Both the position numbers and the translations under genes were made by a program. Shown one piece after another: positions 1-12,898 of a DNA stretch of 64,000 bases. The first letter of the stretch is position 1; each line of letters starts with the position of its first letter. The notes under the pieces are model-generated. The model saw only the letters and a program-made list of their open reading frames with translations. It searched no databases and was not told the DNA's origin. Source of the DNA: Apteryx mantelli (lineage: Eukaryota; Chordata; Aves; Apterygiformes; Apterygidae); assembly GCF_036417845.1 (NCBI RefSeq), contig NC_089979.1, positions 51,870,275-51,934,274 of the forward strand, given 5' to 3'.

Positions 1-3000
1 TAACATGGGGTTTCCTAATGTGCTGTAAAGGAGTGAAAAATGACTAGATCAAGACCTTCTTAGAATTGACAGCTACATTAAATCTCTCCAAGTCTGGAGA
101 GTGACAACCCCTGTTAGAAATTTGTCCCTCTGTGATAGTTACTCTGAATGCTCTGAATGCTTTTGGTGTGTATCTGAGTTCCTCTGCTTGAAGTCAGACA
201 GCCCGTGCAACTACTGTAGTTTTGGACACAGCAAGCCTGCGTCATTTCTTTCAGTGCATCAGAGCCCTGGGTTCTGTCTTGCACATATAACCTGAACTTA
301 TCCTGTATAGATCCAATTATTCATTATTCTACATTTTGCTCATTTCCATCAGTACAAAGCAGTTTCCACCAAAGCTGGTGGAGAACCTGCCATACCCTAG
401 TGGGAGTGTATAGCATATTCATCCTGCTGGTTCAAATGGCTACACATGGCAAATTAAAACACGAGCCTGCTTTTGGTGGTTGACATGCTTGGAGATCTGG
501 TAACAGAGGTGTGACTCTTAATCACATTGGTTACTGTGTGCCAAGCACATTTGTTAACATGGGCAACTGCATCTGGGAGAATTCTGAAACTTGTAAAATA
601 GGGTTTTTAAGTTACAGCAGCTAAAATCAAATCCATTGTTGCCCATTGTCTAACTCTGTGGCTTTTTATTCTGCTCTTACATAAAATACGAATGTAATTC
701 TTCCATACTTTCCACACATATAAGGCTCTCCCATTTTATAAACATAAGGGTCATTAAAAAAAGCTGCAAGCAAAGCTTTGCTTCATTGGTATGGTTTGCA
801 CCATACTTAGCACAATGGCCCCAAATCAAACCTGTGATAAGCATCCAAAAAATAAGAACTGGGGCTGAAAGAGCGTTGTCAGCCATAGCATTGCTGCTAA
901 GATGGTACTACAAAGTCTGACTCATCTTAGATAGGGCTGCCTGAATCTATTTAAACAGTGGAATTCATCCTTTGTGAAAGGCTGTCTTCAAAATAGGACT
1001 TGTGTCTTATCTGAGTTACAGACATTGCTTTGGCTCTCTGCATGGGGGTCAGTCCTACAAAGTCATCACTAGAACAGGCTGAAATGTTTTTCTATTATTT
1101 TTGCAGAATAGTGCCTAGGGAGAATGAGAAGAAAAGTATGTGCTTCTTCCAAAATTTCAGGGTATTTTATAATGACACACATAATTTCTATTTTCTCTTT
1201 TCACTTTTTTCAGTTTCCGTATCTTGTATGCTTTTTTCTTCCCATCTTTTTCACATTTCCCATGGGAATGGGGAGGAAAGAGTTAAATAAAGGGCAGCGT
1301 TTACTTTCTGTGATGTTTCCAGCAATCTTTTTCCTCATCTGAGTCATCATTTTCTTTTCTAGGATGATTTTTAATTCTTCTAAGATGGGAGTTATTTTCC
1401 TTAAAACAACTAACCAAAAAGAAGTTAACTGGATCAACTCAGTCCCGCTACATACAGTAATAGCCAGAACACTGATGATGTAAAATCATCTTTTTCCCCT
1501 TCTAACTGTTTGAACATTGTGTATATTCAAGTCATACTTCATTGACAATCAATAAACAAGTTTTTTACTGCTGTCAGCACTACAGAGCCAATGTAGCTCT
1601 GAGAGAGGGAGTTGATAGCTGTACTGACTCAGCCACTCTTCAGGCAACACTCAGTTCATCTGTGCATACAGAATCTTTCTGACTATTACACTGAGAGATT
1701 AAATAAGGGACCCCACTAACCTGCTTTCACAGATTTTTATCACATTTTCAGGTTCCTTGTCAGCCATTCCTACCCAATGTACAAATAATCGCAAGCTGAG
1801 CTCAATACCTTTTCTTGTCTGAAACATAACCTTCCTGAAAGATGTCCAGTCTTGATCTGATGACATCAAGCTTTGGAGGATTCATCATCTCCCAGAGTAA
1901 AGCGTGCCAGTGACTAATACCCGTACCCTTGATAATTTGTTTCACTAACTCAGAATGATATTAAAGTACTTTTTTTTTCTGATTCCCCAGCATAGCACAA
2001 AACCAAGCCAATCATATTAAATAGCCCACTTCTATCTGAAGATGCATTCTGAGGATCCTGATTTGAAAGGATCTCAGACTGACTTCTCTTTTTACATATA
2101 AAGTTTTGCATTTGAGGTAGAGCTTATCATTTATAAATTGGCAGCTGCTTAGCTAGCTGATTACACCTACAACTCAGGTCTTATTGGTTCTATTTTTGCT
2201 CAGAGACACAAAAATTGCATCAAGATAAGTAACCTAGGAAATGTTTAAATAATCTTAAAGTGTATGGTCAGAACTGTCCTACTTGCAGACAGAGACAATC
2301 TAGCTGTCACGGACTAATGAACTGTAACCTGGAATTCTGGTTGATCCTGTCACCCTTGGCCAAAATAATCCAAGGAGGGATGTGACGCATGTTGAAATCT
2401 TGTTTTGAGAACTGGACATTCGGATATCTTCCAGGACTGCTCTCAAGGTTGTATTGTACTCACATTAAGATTGTTTGGGAGAATTTAGAAAAACTTAATG
2501 ATGGAGAACTATTGCCTGGGCCCTGCTGTGAACCAAAAAGCCATAGTAAATGCAGAGGCAGTTAATATCGCATGCCAAGAATCCACTTAGACATGGACTT
2601 CACTGCTACAGTGTGAGATATCTTATTGTTTTACAGCCGAGTCTCTTCTGTAGGGCTACTTGTTTGCTTAAAGTTAAGCATGTTCTTATGTTTCATTTCC
2701 TTTTCCATTGTCCTTTTAATCAAGCATGGCAGATGTTAGTGTTTGTTTGACTGAGAAGGCTGTTTGTTTGTTTTTTTAAATAAGGGTTTTCCATTTATTT
2801 TATTATTTCTTCCCCCAGGAAACAACATTTGGAACTATCCAGGAAATAATATTTGAATATGCATTAAATTGCAGTCTTTGACAGCACAGAGAGAAGCTGA
2901 TGCAGGAGGGAGAAAAACTGGCTGCAAGGCATCATGTTGTAGCGCATTTTGTAACAGCACCTGTACTGTTCAGTTGTTCTTCCTCTGAAAGATTAATTCT

Positions 3001-4997
3001 CATGTTTCTCTAGATGAAAATCCCAGGAACTATTTGTTCAAATCAAACAAACAGTCATTAAAAGCACTGGATGTCATTGAAAATGAGTGAAAACTGAATT
3101 TAAGTCTAAATTCTTACCTGTCCGTTTTGGCATATCACACAACAAAGCAGTGGCATTCCGTGTTTCAATCAGATGTAACTTTTTGCCAGCTTGTGTTATG
3201 TGCTGGGGAGTTTGCGACTTAAGAGCTATGCTGTGTACCAGCAAGATGAGCTTTCAGTTTGGTAGGAAACAGCACCAGAGCCAATTCTGGGGCTATTTCC
3301 TGCTTCTTGTAGTTATACGTTTGTTCTGCTGCCCAGACTACGTGTCGTGTCAGGGAAGTTCAATGGGAGGAGGTATCACCTCTGAGTGCAAGTGGCATAC
3401 GACATTTACTTGCTTTCCATGAAGGAGTGAAAACATTTGCACCAGTTAAAAGGATAAAACAGCTTTAGGGGTGGGTGAAATAATTTTATAGGAAAGAAAA
3501 AGGAGCTTGATGAGTTTGGGAGAGGAAGGATCACTGCTGAGCAGTGCTCCATGCCCTGGCAGCTCAAGTAGTTTTCAACCAGTGGCCCAGATAGCACCTC
3601 AGACAGAAAACTTGATAGGAGCCGCTTTAGTGACTAACCTACTGACTCTGGCAGTTAAACTAAATCAGAAGTCACACCTCTCCAAGCAGAGCTGTCTTAC
3701 AGATCTGAGTGGCACTAGGTGCTGTGCCGATTGCAGGCTGTTGCAGATGCACACATTGCCTGTATGCCAAGGCAATCAAAATTTCGTGGGTGGTGAATGA
3801 GCCCAGCTGCTCTGTGCATGCTCACTAGGTCCAGTGTATCCAAGGTAGTTGGTTTTCTAGATGCTCAAGAGCACAGGCTGCTGCCTGCCCTGAAGAATAC
3901 CTGGGAAAACACAGGTTATGATCATATAATGAGGAAATCTGGGATGTCTAATAACTATTGCACTGCTTAATGGGTCTTAGCAGCCATTTCAAAGTAGAAG
4001 ACCAAGGCCTGGGCCCAAAGGATTGACTTAAGGCATCACTGTCACCAAACCCAAACAATGGCTGCCATGCCAGCCAATGCTAATGAAAATAAATGTAACC
4101 TGTTTGCCACCTCCAAAGTGCACGGGAGTTTTGCCAAGACCAACAATGACAACACCATCTTAAATTTCCATTCTGAGCCTGATGAGTTTGGCATCAGAAC
4201 AGAGAGTCATTTAGAGGCAAGATGAGGCATAAATGATAGGAGGAAAACCATATTTAGCATCTGGAAAGTAACCAAAGGAGAAAATGAAACTGAAGTTAAT
4301 GCCTGACCATGCATCTCACCCCATTTTGAAGGCAGCGGCAAGTAAGTCAATCTGTCTTTGAGGAAAACACCCACATGGAAGGGCTATGCTCCCTGCAAAG
4401 AGCTCCTGAGCGTGGAATACATGGTCATCATTTAAATGGATCTGCTTGCAAAACAGAGAGTTTTCTCACTTAAAACTGAGCACCCAAACTGACGGTGCAT
4501 TTGCAGGTGAACATAAAAAAGGTCTATCACACAGCATTACAAAGCAGGTCTATCACACATTGGAAAATACCTTATCTGAGATGCTGCTCTGTAATGTTGG
4601 TAGGCAGATGTGGAAAGGTACAATTTTAGTCCTCCTATTTTTTTTAACTTATATATGAAAATGCCACACCATATTCCTAAGGTTTGCGTTTGATACCTGC
4701 TGAGTAAACACAATGTAATGACACTATTTCAGCAATATAAAGGACCATTATTACAGGGCGCTGACTGCAGCTGATGATGTTATATGACCCCAGTAATGCT
4801 TTGCTGTGTGATCACAGTAGTCTCTTCCAGCCTTGAATTCTGTACATAGTTTGAATTGTTTTGTCCCCTTCCCTGTTAGGAAGAACTTGTTTCTCAGATT
4901 CTTCAAAGCACACATTTCCTAACTACTTTTGCCTGCTTCTAGAAAGCAGCCCCTGAGTCTTCTGTCTTTCAGTTCGTAGTGACATCTATACTAATAT

Positions 4998-5170
4998 GGC
5001 ATCTGTGGGTCTGCGGCGCTGCAGCGGCGGCGCCTGGGCAGCGCTCCGAGCTGCCCTGTGCTCCCTCTGCTGGCGCCACGACTGCGGGATGCCCAGCAGA
5101 GCCACCTCCGGGGGCCAGGCTGTGCAAACACAGACACAGAGAGGGGACACAGGCCTGGGCACGTTCAAGG
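4998..5170. other. Small isolated GC/CpG-rich patch
   Basis: About 170 bases of CpG-rich sequence in AT-rich DNA. The short open frames here on both strands resemble no known protein. Confidence 0.4.
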
Positions 5171-5696
5171 AGCGTAATTTTAGAGCATCCAGAAAGCTGG
5201 AGTTTTTATGTCCATAAATGAGCGCTTGCACTGATCTCACAATTTTAGGCAAGCTGATAAACAGGGTATGATGTGGCTATCAAAGCTACAGCACAAATGC
5301 TCATAGTATGGGGGCTGCATATGGAAATGGCTGCACCTTTTAGAACAATTTGTCAAAGTCTTGTTACTCAGAACAGCCTCATCCTGCAAGAAGCTGAGGC
5401 CATTCTGTACTTTCGACTGCACCTTACACACAAGTCAAGACTGGCGGATGTGGTTACGCACGAGTAGAAATACAAATATAAAACATCTCCCTACTTATAT
5501 GACTGGGTCTATGCTAGGAAACTGCACTATTTAACTATCATGGTAGCATTATACTGGCACAACTTCTTAGCGCAGACCCAGCCCAACTCCAGCAGCAGAA
5601 TTAGTGGGGCAGTGCCACACTTGAACAACACAGTGCAAGAGGGCAAGGAAGGCAGGCACAGCTGGCAGTGATGGAGAGACTCAGCAGTTCATCTTA

Positions 5697-5765
5697 CCAA
5701 AGTGCAGTGAAGTCAGCAGGACTGTTCACATGAGTAAAACTCGGCTGGGTCAGTATCTCGCACTC
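5697..5765. repeat. Ancient dispersed palindromic repeat, copy 1
   Basis: AGTGCAGTGAAGTCAGCAGG followed by TGTTCACATGAGTAAAACT and GGGTCAG resembles a repeat seen widely in sauropsid genomes, whose consensus contains GAAGTCAATGGGACT, TCACATGAGTAAA and GGGTCAGGCC. No family name is claimed. Confidence 0.4.
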
Positions 5766-7135
5766 ACAATCATGTGAAGACCAGTTCAAAATCAGCAGTT
5801 ATATTGAATAGTTTAGTGCTAGGAGGAAACAACCTGAAACTAAACCAGTTGTATATTTGTAACCAGGAAACACTAAAATAAAATGTAAATGCAGCCAAGC
5901 TCAAGATAGCTGTTGATTTTACAATTACCAAAGGTTTTCAAAGAATACAAAGGCAAAATGGCATTTACAGCTCCTCTGCAGTTATCCCTGGTGTGAAGGA
6001 ATGTATCACTGAAAGGCAAGTCTATAAATGAGAGGTTGTTATTTATCATATGTTCATAGAAAAATTATCATATCTCATATTAGCACATATGGATATGATA
6101 AAAAATCACATTTAAAGTTGCATTTTAATTTTTGAATGTTCCATAATGTTTTATATGTTCCATAAGCTATGAACTGGTAGCTAGCCTTGGGAAAAGCCTT
6201 TTCAGTTCTTTACAATTTGTTTTGTGGCCAGCACAATGAGCCTGCCCGCAAGACTCTCCACCGCCCAAAGAGTTCATACTGGTGACCCTTTCAGGGGAAT
6301 CAGCTAACAGTTCCTAATTTAGGGACAGAATCTATAGACCCTCTGCATGATGAGCCCATGTTTAAGTCATAATTTATAGCAGACATGTTTGTATTATATT
6401 GGAATTTATACTAATGTACAGAATGAGAAAAAAAAACCCCCACTCATTTCTGTGAACTCTTTTTGCTTCCAAATCTCTGGAGCTGAAAATCCAAGTAATC
6501 AGTGACTGTTCACTTTAAAAATACTGCTTGAGGAGGAGGAGGAGGAGAACTAGATCCAAGCAAAGAATTCATTGCAAATAATTTATCTAGAGGGCCTGGC
6601 TTATTCTGTTTGTAAGCTGTCAGCAAACAAGTTATGATATTTTTAAGAGCCTTTATTCAAAATTATTTTCTGAACGATTTCAAGAAACTTTGGCCAGTAC
6701 AGATGTTCACAAACAGTTGCTTCTATGTGATTCATAGTGCAGATCCAACAATAGATCTCATTAGTTCCAGCTAGATATTTACGTTTCATTCCATTGAGTC
6801 CAAGTTAGGAAAAACTAAATATTATTACCTTATTTTTATGTGATTGCCAGCAGACATGAATTAAAAATTGTCTTTCCATCAATACTGCCTTAAAATTTAC
6901 TGTTTCAGTATATATTCCTACCATTTAACTATTTGCTAACTATTAACATTGAGTAAATGCACAAGCCACATGAAAAGGTGAACACAGGTTAAAAAAAAAA
7001 AAATTATTTACTCAAGATAATTATTAGGCACTCAGGCAGCTCCAGTGATAAAAATGAGGGCACATTGTTTCTGTAAGATGTCATTTATTGATGACACGCA
7101 CTGAAAACCTGGCAAGCCTGAAAACTGTTGCTGTA

Positions 7136-7178
7136 AGATCATTCAGCCTGTTGTATCACTCAGTAGGCTGAATGATCT
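7136..7178. repeat. Perfect inverted repeat, 14-bp arms
   Basis: AGATCATTCAGCCT at 7136-7149 and its exact reverse complement AGGCTGAATGATCT at 7165-7178, separated by 15 bases. It could form a cruciform or an RNA hairpin. No transposon context was seen. Confidence 0.8.
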
Positions 7179-9217
7179 AGTGTGGACAGTGGAACATGTA
7201 ACACCGAGGATAGTAAAGTGATTCTGCATGTCCTAGCAGGGAGGGAAAGCATCTGGTCATATAAACTCGTTGCTTTTAAACAAGGCAGTCTAGTAATTTC
7301 AACATTATGTACACATTTAACTTATTAGTGATGCTGGAATTATTACATTTATACTTTGAGAAAATCTTAGACCACAGGAATCACATTTTCAGGTCTGACC
7401 AGCTGAGAACAGAACCTCCAAACCTGGAAATGAACATCTCCTCCTCTGCAGTTAGAGGACTACATTTTGAGATCTCTGTTTTACTTATTTGGATAAAAGG
7501 AATAACATGAATTCAACAAAGACCTTTGGATTCATCACTTGGGTTTTTCTGCCTAATTGATGACATTTTGCTAAGAGGAGTGAATGATTCCAGTTTTTCA
7601 TCTCTAGCTGAGAAATGTGGATTCCTAATTCCTTCACCTATTTGGTCATGGTTTGGGCTCCAGGCCTATCAGTCCCTTGACTGCAATCATGTGGCATAAA
7701 AATGTATTCAAAGAATGAGGGCTGGATTCTCAGACACTGGAAAAATGATAACTCCATTTGACCTCTGACTTTTGACACCTATTAAGCAAAATGCTGTCCT
7801 TAGTTACCCAGCTGTCTTTCTAAAACTGAGGCTTTGAAGGACATGAAAGAATTCTAGATATATAGGTACAGTAGAAAACAAAACTCCTTTGTGGTAGGAG
7901 CCTTGCTATCTCACTGCCGTGGATTTTCCACTTCACAGAATCATATATGTACAGAGACCTGTTAAAAACTCCTCTGGACTTGCTTTTCATACGAATGACT
8001 TTGGTTTGCCTGAGAAAAGACAGTATCAAAGATGAACAAAGCTCCCTGATTGAGCCCTTGGTGATTAATCATAATAACAGCGAGTGGGAGGAATGAGCCG
8101 AATGCTCTGACACAACCCTACCAGGCCACGGGAAAATGCTGAAGAAAAAAAGGGAGAGATTACCCAATGCAGCCTGGCTAAGGGGTTGCACTGCACCATA
8201 CACCATGCGTCTCAGGAGAGTCAGCTCTTTGGACTTCTTGGAAGAGGATCAGGCTTGCAAAGGTGAAGAGGCTAAAGTTTGGTGTTTGCAAGCTTTGTGC
8301 CAGCAATCGAACTGGCACCGCACAGCACAGCAGCCCTGTGGCAGGGCTTCCTTGTCACGTAAGGGAGGACCTCTGGAAATGGAGAGCATGGACCAGCATC
8401 TGCACGTTTTGCCTCTGTGAACAGCCCTAATTATAAGGGCTGTGGGTGTTGGTGTAGCTTGGCACACAGAGATCAGTAGAAAGAGGCAAAAGCAGACATT
8501 CCTGCCAGTGAAAAAAGAAAGTCTGGGATCGGGGTAGGCACCTGGGCCAAAACTGCCTTAGGGTTATGTAGGGCTTATCAAAACTGTCTGAAATCTCACT
8601 GCAAAGGTTAGTAAGGACTACTGGATCCTGCATGGGGATCACTGGCTTCACGGCTGAGTGGGACAAAGCATGAGCTTGAGCAAGCACAGGAGCACACCAT
8701 AACTGACAGCCGTGTTTCAAGAGGCCTGCCTCCCTCTGACTCCTTTGCGCTTCACATTGCAACATTACGTTTTGTATAAAAAAAGGATTACCCCAAAACC
8801 TGCACTCCCAAAACCGGTGGCAGGGACCTCACCAGTTTCATTGCTACGGTGCTGAGAAAACCCCAAGGAGCTTCTTCCTCCCCGCAAAAACAACTAAGCA
8901 AGGGGAAGGAGGCAATACTGACCAAGGCAAGTGAAATGGGGAGGGCTTTGGAAGAAGAAGGGTGTACGTATCTGTTGGTTGTTAAACGCTGCCTTGCTGC
9001 CAGGGCAAACAGACAGAAGGGGGAAGCAGCCAGGGAAGCCTCGGTGCCGGGGCTCGCCACTCCCAGAGATGAGAAGCGGATCGCAGGAGACAGCGTGCGC
9101 CACGACCGATGGCTCCGGGCAGCCCAGCCAAGCGCAGCGCGTGCACGGCCCACTGCGCAGTGCAAACGCTGGCAGCCAGACACGCTGGAGAGCAGGGAAT
9201 TAAAAACAATAATAGTA

Positions 9218-9238
9218 AAAAAAAAAAAAAAAAAAAAG
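9218..9238 (+). repeat. Poly(A) tract inside the orphan CpG island
   Basis: About 19 A in a row, preceded by ATTAAA at 9200-9205 and an A-rich link. This looks like a mRNA-type 3' end or a simple microsatellite; no retrocopied gene was recognised upstream. Confidence 0.7.
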
Positions 9239-9483
9239 ACAGTTTTTCCCACCCAGGCTCTGGAGATGAGATTTCTGCGTCGAAGCCTCTGGGCCAGGGA
9301 GCAGGCTGGGCCGCGGGGCGGCGCGGCAGCCCTGGGCACGTGGCCTGCCTCGCTCCTCCACCCCGGCATTGCAGCCAGGCTCCCACCACCAGCGCAGCAA
9401 CCAGGGGCGGCCCGCAGGCGGCGGGGACAGCCCTCGGGGAGCCACTCTTTTGTCTCTGGTGGTATTATTCTGTGGAGACCATT

Positions 9484-9518
9484 TTGGGTTTTTTTTTTGT
9501 TTTGTTTTGTTTTTTTGC
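9484..9518 (+). repeat. T-rich low-complexity tract
   Basis: T-runs interrupted by single G (TTTTG units), at the edge of the CpG island. Simple sequence, no further meaning seen. Confidence 0.6.
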
Positions 9519-9727
9519 TGTGCTTTGCTGGAGATCAAAGGCAGTGAGATAAACATCTCCATCTTCCCTCTGAGCATATTCGGCCTAATATGCATGGTAT
9601 TTTTATTGTGGAAGGGAGCAATTTGTAAGGAGAAATGAAAATCTACGGCGTGTCAGCCCCTAGGAGCTAATGATGTTTATACAGACATACCACACCGATG
9701 GAATAGTCCCAACATTCCCTTCACTCC

Positions 9728-9806
9728 GAGGGGGGAAAAAAAAGGGAGGAAGAAAAAAAAAAGAAAGGAAAAAGAGAAAGGGAGAGACAGGGAAAAGGAG
9801 GAGTGA
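9728..9806 (+). repeat. Polypurine tract in the CpG island
   Basis: About 80 bases almost entirely of A and G (runs of GGGGGG, AAAAAAAA, GGAGGAAG and AAAGGAAAAAG). Such mirror-like purine tracts can form triplex DNA and are common near vertebrate promoters. Confidence 0.7.
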
Positions 9807-12800
9807 CCGGTGCTCCCCTCCCCCACCGCTCGCCTGCGCAGCAACCTGTACTTGACCCTCGCGAGCCTGGCTCTGCTCAGCCTCCCGCCCGCCCCGCCGG
9901 AGCCAGCGCGCTGATACCGGCACGCTGATGCGCCGCCTCATCCAAAACACACACTCCGGCGCGGCGCAACGCAACGCCCGCCGCCGGCTTCGCAGGGCGG
10001 GCGGGGGGACACCGGGGACGGGGACGGGGAAGGACCCACCTTGTGGCGCCCTCGCTCGCGGAAACCGCTGGGCAGGATGTGCCGGGCCGCTGCGCCCCGC
10101 CGCTGTTTGCCGAGCGCTGCGAGCGTCCGGAGAAGCGGGTCCACTTCAGGGTGGAAATATTTTAAATGCTTGGAGGGAAGGGAGAGGGAAGAGGCTGCAC
10201 GGCCAAAATTTTCGAGCCGAGAAAGAGGGAGAGGGAGAGGGCGAGGGAGGCCAGCCAGCCGTTCGATGCCCAAATCCCCACCTACGCACCTGGTAGCAGC
10301 CTGCGATGGAGGGCGAGCGGAGAGGGAGGCATCTCCGAGGGCCAGGCTGCCCCCCGGGCCTCCCCTCTGCCCCCGGGGGTGTCCGCGGCCCCCAAACGCC
10401 CGGCGGGCGCAGGCAGGCCCTCGGGAGCCACAGCCCTGGCCTTGAGGGAGGGTGAGAGCCCGACTACGGAGCTGGAAAGCTGGTAAATACGTCGGGGTTT
10501 TTCTGATAAGCCAAGAGGCCCAGAAGTAACCATCCGCTCGCAAGCTGCAGGATAGGAGGCACGCAGCTCAGGGAAAACACCCGTAATCCCCTAAACAACT
10601 ACTGACTTATCGCCTTTGCAGTCTGCCCCCTCCGCTCCGTAGCTGCGGTACTGCCCGGCCCCCGCTGAGGTCGAAGGCAGACGTGGGTGCTCGGCGCTCA
10701 GGGGCATCGGGACTTTCCTGTCTCGTGTCTTTCCGCAGCGCCTTGCTTCTCCTGCGAAGGATCCAGCGCTGCATCCCCCAGGAAGTGCTCCTCAGACCAA
10801 GCCGCCTGGAGGCTGGTGCTGATGCCGCTAGGCAGGCAGCAGCCCTGGAAGAATGCACGCGATTCCTAGAAGAATATATATCTATATTTATAAAAGGCAA
10901 AGGAAACATAAGGCAAAAGCTCTGAGACCTTTAAAAAAAGTCTTTCAGAAGTCAGATCCTCATGTTATTAAACTCCTTTGGCCTTGCTAATTCCCAGTAT
11001 TTGCAGTGCTTTCTAATCCCTGCTACCAATTTTTCTTTTGCTGTTCAAGTGTATTAAAAGTTGAAGTGGCTGATTGCACTGGCAGGCACACTTTACCTGC
11101 ACTGACTGCATGTTTCCCTCTGTCTTTGTACTTGGGAAGAACCATTAAAAGTGATTTCCATGAGTCACAAGTTCCACTGTTAAATATTTCTTTTCAAATG
11201 TCCATAATGTACACAATTTCCTTGAGTTTTGCCACAGATGTAATAGAGAAGCCTACAGCAAAATCTTTTTTTTGGAGTCTGGTTGTTTCCTGAAGTATGG
11301 GCTTGCTTTAGCAACAGATCTGTGGGTTAGATTGCTCTGGACTGACCTATTTCCTATGTAGCTGAATCAAAGTGCCGGCTGGGTCAGGGCACCAATGGAA
11401 ATTTCATACTGTGCACAAAACAGAAAGGCTACATGGAAGACAAAGTAAAAACTACTTTTTTTTTTTAATAATGTTATAGGTAAAATTATGTGTGCAGTAG
11501 TTCTGCTGCAGAATTGCTCAACTGTTATATAGCTAATGAAGCATTACAATAGCATAGGAGAAGTTAGGAACTTTTTTTTTTTTTCTGCTGTGAGACAGTG
11601 CCTTTTGATCCACAAATCCACCAAGCAGCTACAGTTTGGAAGTCTCCATCATGGTTCACAGTTCAACATTCTGAATGACACTGCTGGTAAAGAAGTTGAT
11701 CCCAGAGCAACTGGGGATCGGAGAGGACATGTTTATACACAGACCTGTGGTGATTTCACCCAGAAGGTCCCTTTGATCTGAGTCTGCTCTTAGGATGCAT
11801 TGTAAGAGCATTGACTGTGTGGGTGGGAGATAGTTGCTTTTCCACGCTGAAAGCTGAGATGGTTTCCAGTCTCCTGAGCTTTGGTGCTGGGCATTATTAA
11901 ATTTTTTTTCTTTCTCAGCTTTCATAGAAAACACAAATTTTAAAAACACTCTCTGTCTTGAGTTACTATTGTCTTAGTGCATCTCTAGAGACAGCACAAG
12001 TGAAATGTGATGGAACAAATAGCTACAGAGACTCTTGCTGTGATGTATCTAGTCAACCCTCATGGGTGGCCACATGCAAGCGGCTATAAAAATCAGTATT
12101 GAGGGTGAATAGGTATTGCCCAATTCACCTAGTTTTCAGGGTAAGATTGAAGGATTTAATTTTCTTCTAAAACAGGAAGCTGAATTCAATTCATTCTTCA
12201 GAATTCAGAGCAGGTACTACATCTTTAAAACACTGTTGTCAAAAGCCTGTACTGCATACAGTCACTACCATAGCCTCAGTTTTGAAATACAGCAGAGTCG
12301 TGGGGGTATGGATTTCAACTGCAAAGGGGGTATGACTGTTAGCTGTATTCAGTAGGCTGTCCATTGGTTTCCTTAATTTACCTGGCCAGTGCGGTTCTTG
12401 CATGCATCGCTAAGGAAAATCCTGTAGAGGACTGCTGAGTGCAAAAGAGCAAACTCATCTTGCACTGCAAGAGAATGGCACTATTATTTTTCTGCTCATG
12501 AAATGGGAACAAATTTGTACCAAATGCCCAATTTTTCAATTGTATGCAGAATTATGTTTTCACAGAACTAACTAGGTTACTGGTGTATAGATCTCTGCCT
12601 GTGATTTAGTGTCCCACAGCAGGGCTTTGCACCTCTCTATATTTCCCATTATCCATAAGCCTTACAGTTTTTTCAGATTTCTAAGCAAATACACTCCTGC
12701 ATAAAAAATGTCAAGTAGCCCTATTTTGAAAGCAGCCCCTCCATAAAACCCACTCAACATCAGATAAATTGAAGTGCCCTGATTTAAATCAGCTCACAAG

Positions 12801-12863
12801 GCTCCTGGTTCTCCCATCCTTAATCACACTGTGGGGCATCTACTCATGTGTGGTGTCCCAGTG

Positions 12864-12898
12864 CTGTTCACCTCACTGGTGAACAGTGAGGTGAACAG
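12864..12898. repeat. Perfect hairpin, 15-bp arms with 5-nt loop
   Basis: CTGTTCACCTCACTG at 12864-12878, loop GTGAA, then the exact reverse complement CAGTGAGGTGAACAG at 12884-12898. A nested smaller inverted repeat (GTTCACC, spacer, GGTGAAC) and a near-repeat (ACAGTCAGGTGACAG) follow, so the GGTGAAC/AGGTGA motif occurs several times in 45 bases. Confidence 0.9.

Larger units (their letters stand above)
1..8989. other. Intergenic, no gene recognised
   Basis: AT-rich flank. It contains a direct repeat of GGTCTATCACACA (4521-4533 and 4547-4559), a 55-codon open frame from ATG at 4058 of unknown meaning, the GC patch at 5 kb, one ancient palindromic repeat copy and the inverted repeat at 7.1 kb. 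Other open frames are short and of random composition. Confidence 0.6.
8990..10560. promoter_or_regulatory. Orphan CpG island about 40 kb downstream of GATA6
   Basis: A 1.5-kb stretch with high GC and frequent CpG, strongest at 9050-9180, 9300-9430 and 9820-10440, within AT-rich flanks. It includes a GC-box-like GGGCGGGCGGGG (9997-10008) and a short GGGGAC array (10014-10031). Splice-donor-like sites occur on the minus strand (CAAG|GTGGGT, GT at 10039-10038; CAG|GTGCGT, GT at 10289-10288) and on the plus strand (AGG|GTGAGA at 10449-10456). Long open frames here on both strands follow from scarcity of stop codons in GC-rich DNA and match no family. It could be the promoter of a non-coding transcript or a distal regulatory island. 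Confidence 0.5.

Noticed and set aside
4521..4559. Direct repeat of GGTCTATCACACA with 26-bp period
   Set aside because: Only two copies; not enough to call a tandem array or attachment site.
8788..10543. Open frames up to 232 codons on both strands in the first CpG island
   Set aside because: GC-rich DNA has few stops; frames run through a poly(A) tract (poly-Lys) and polypurine DNA, overlap each other on both strands and show no domain.
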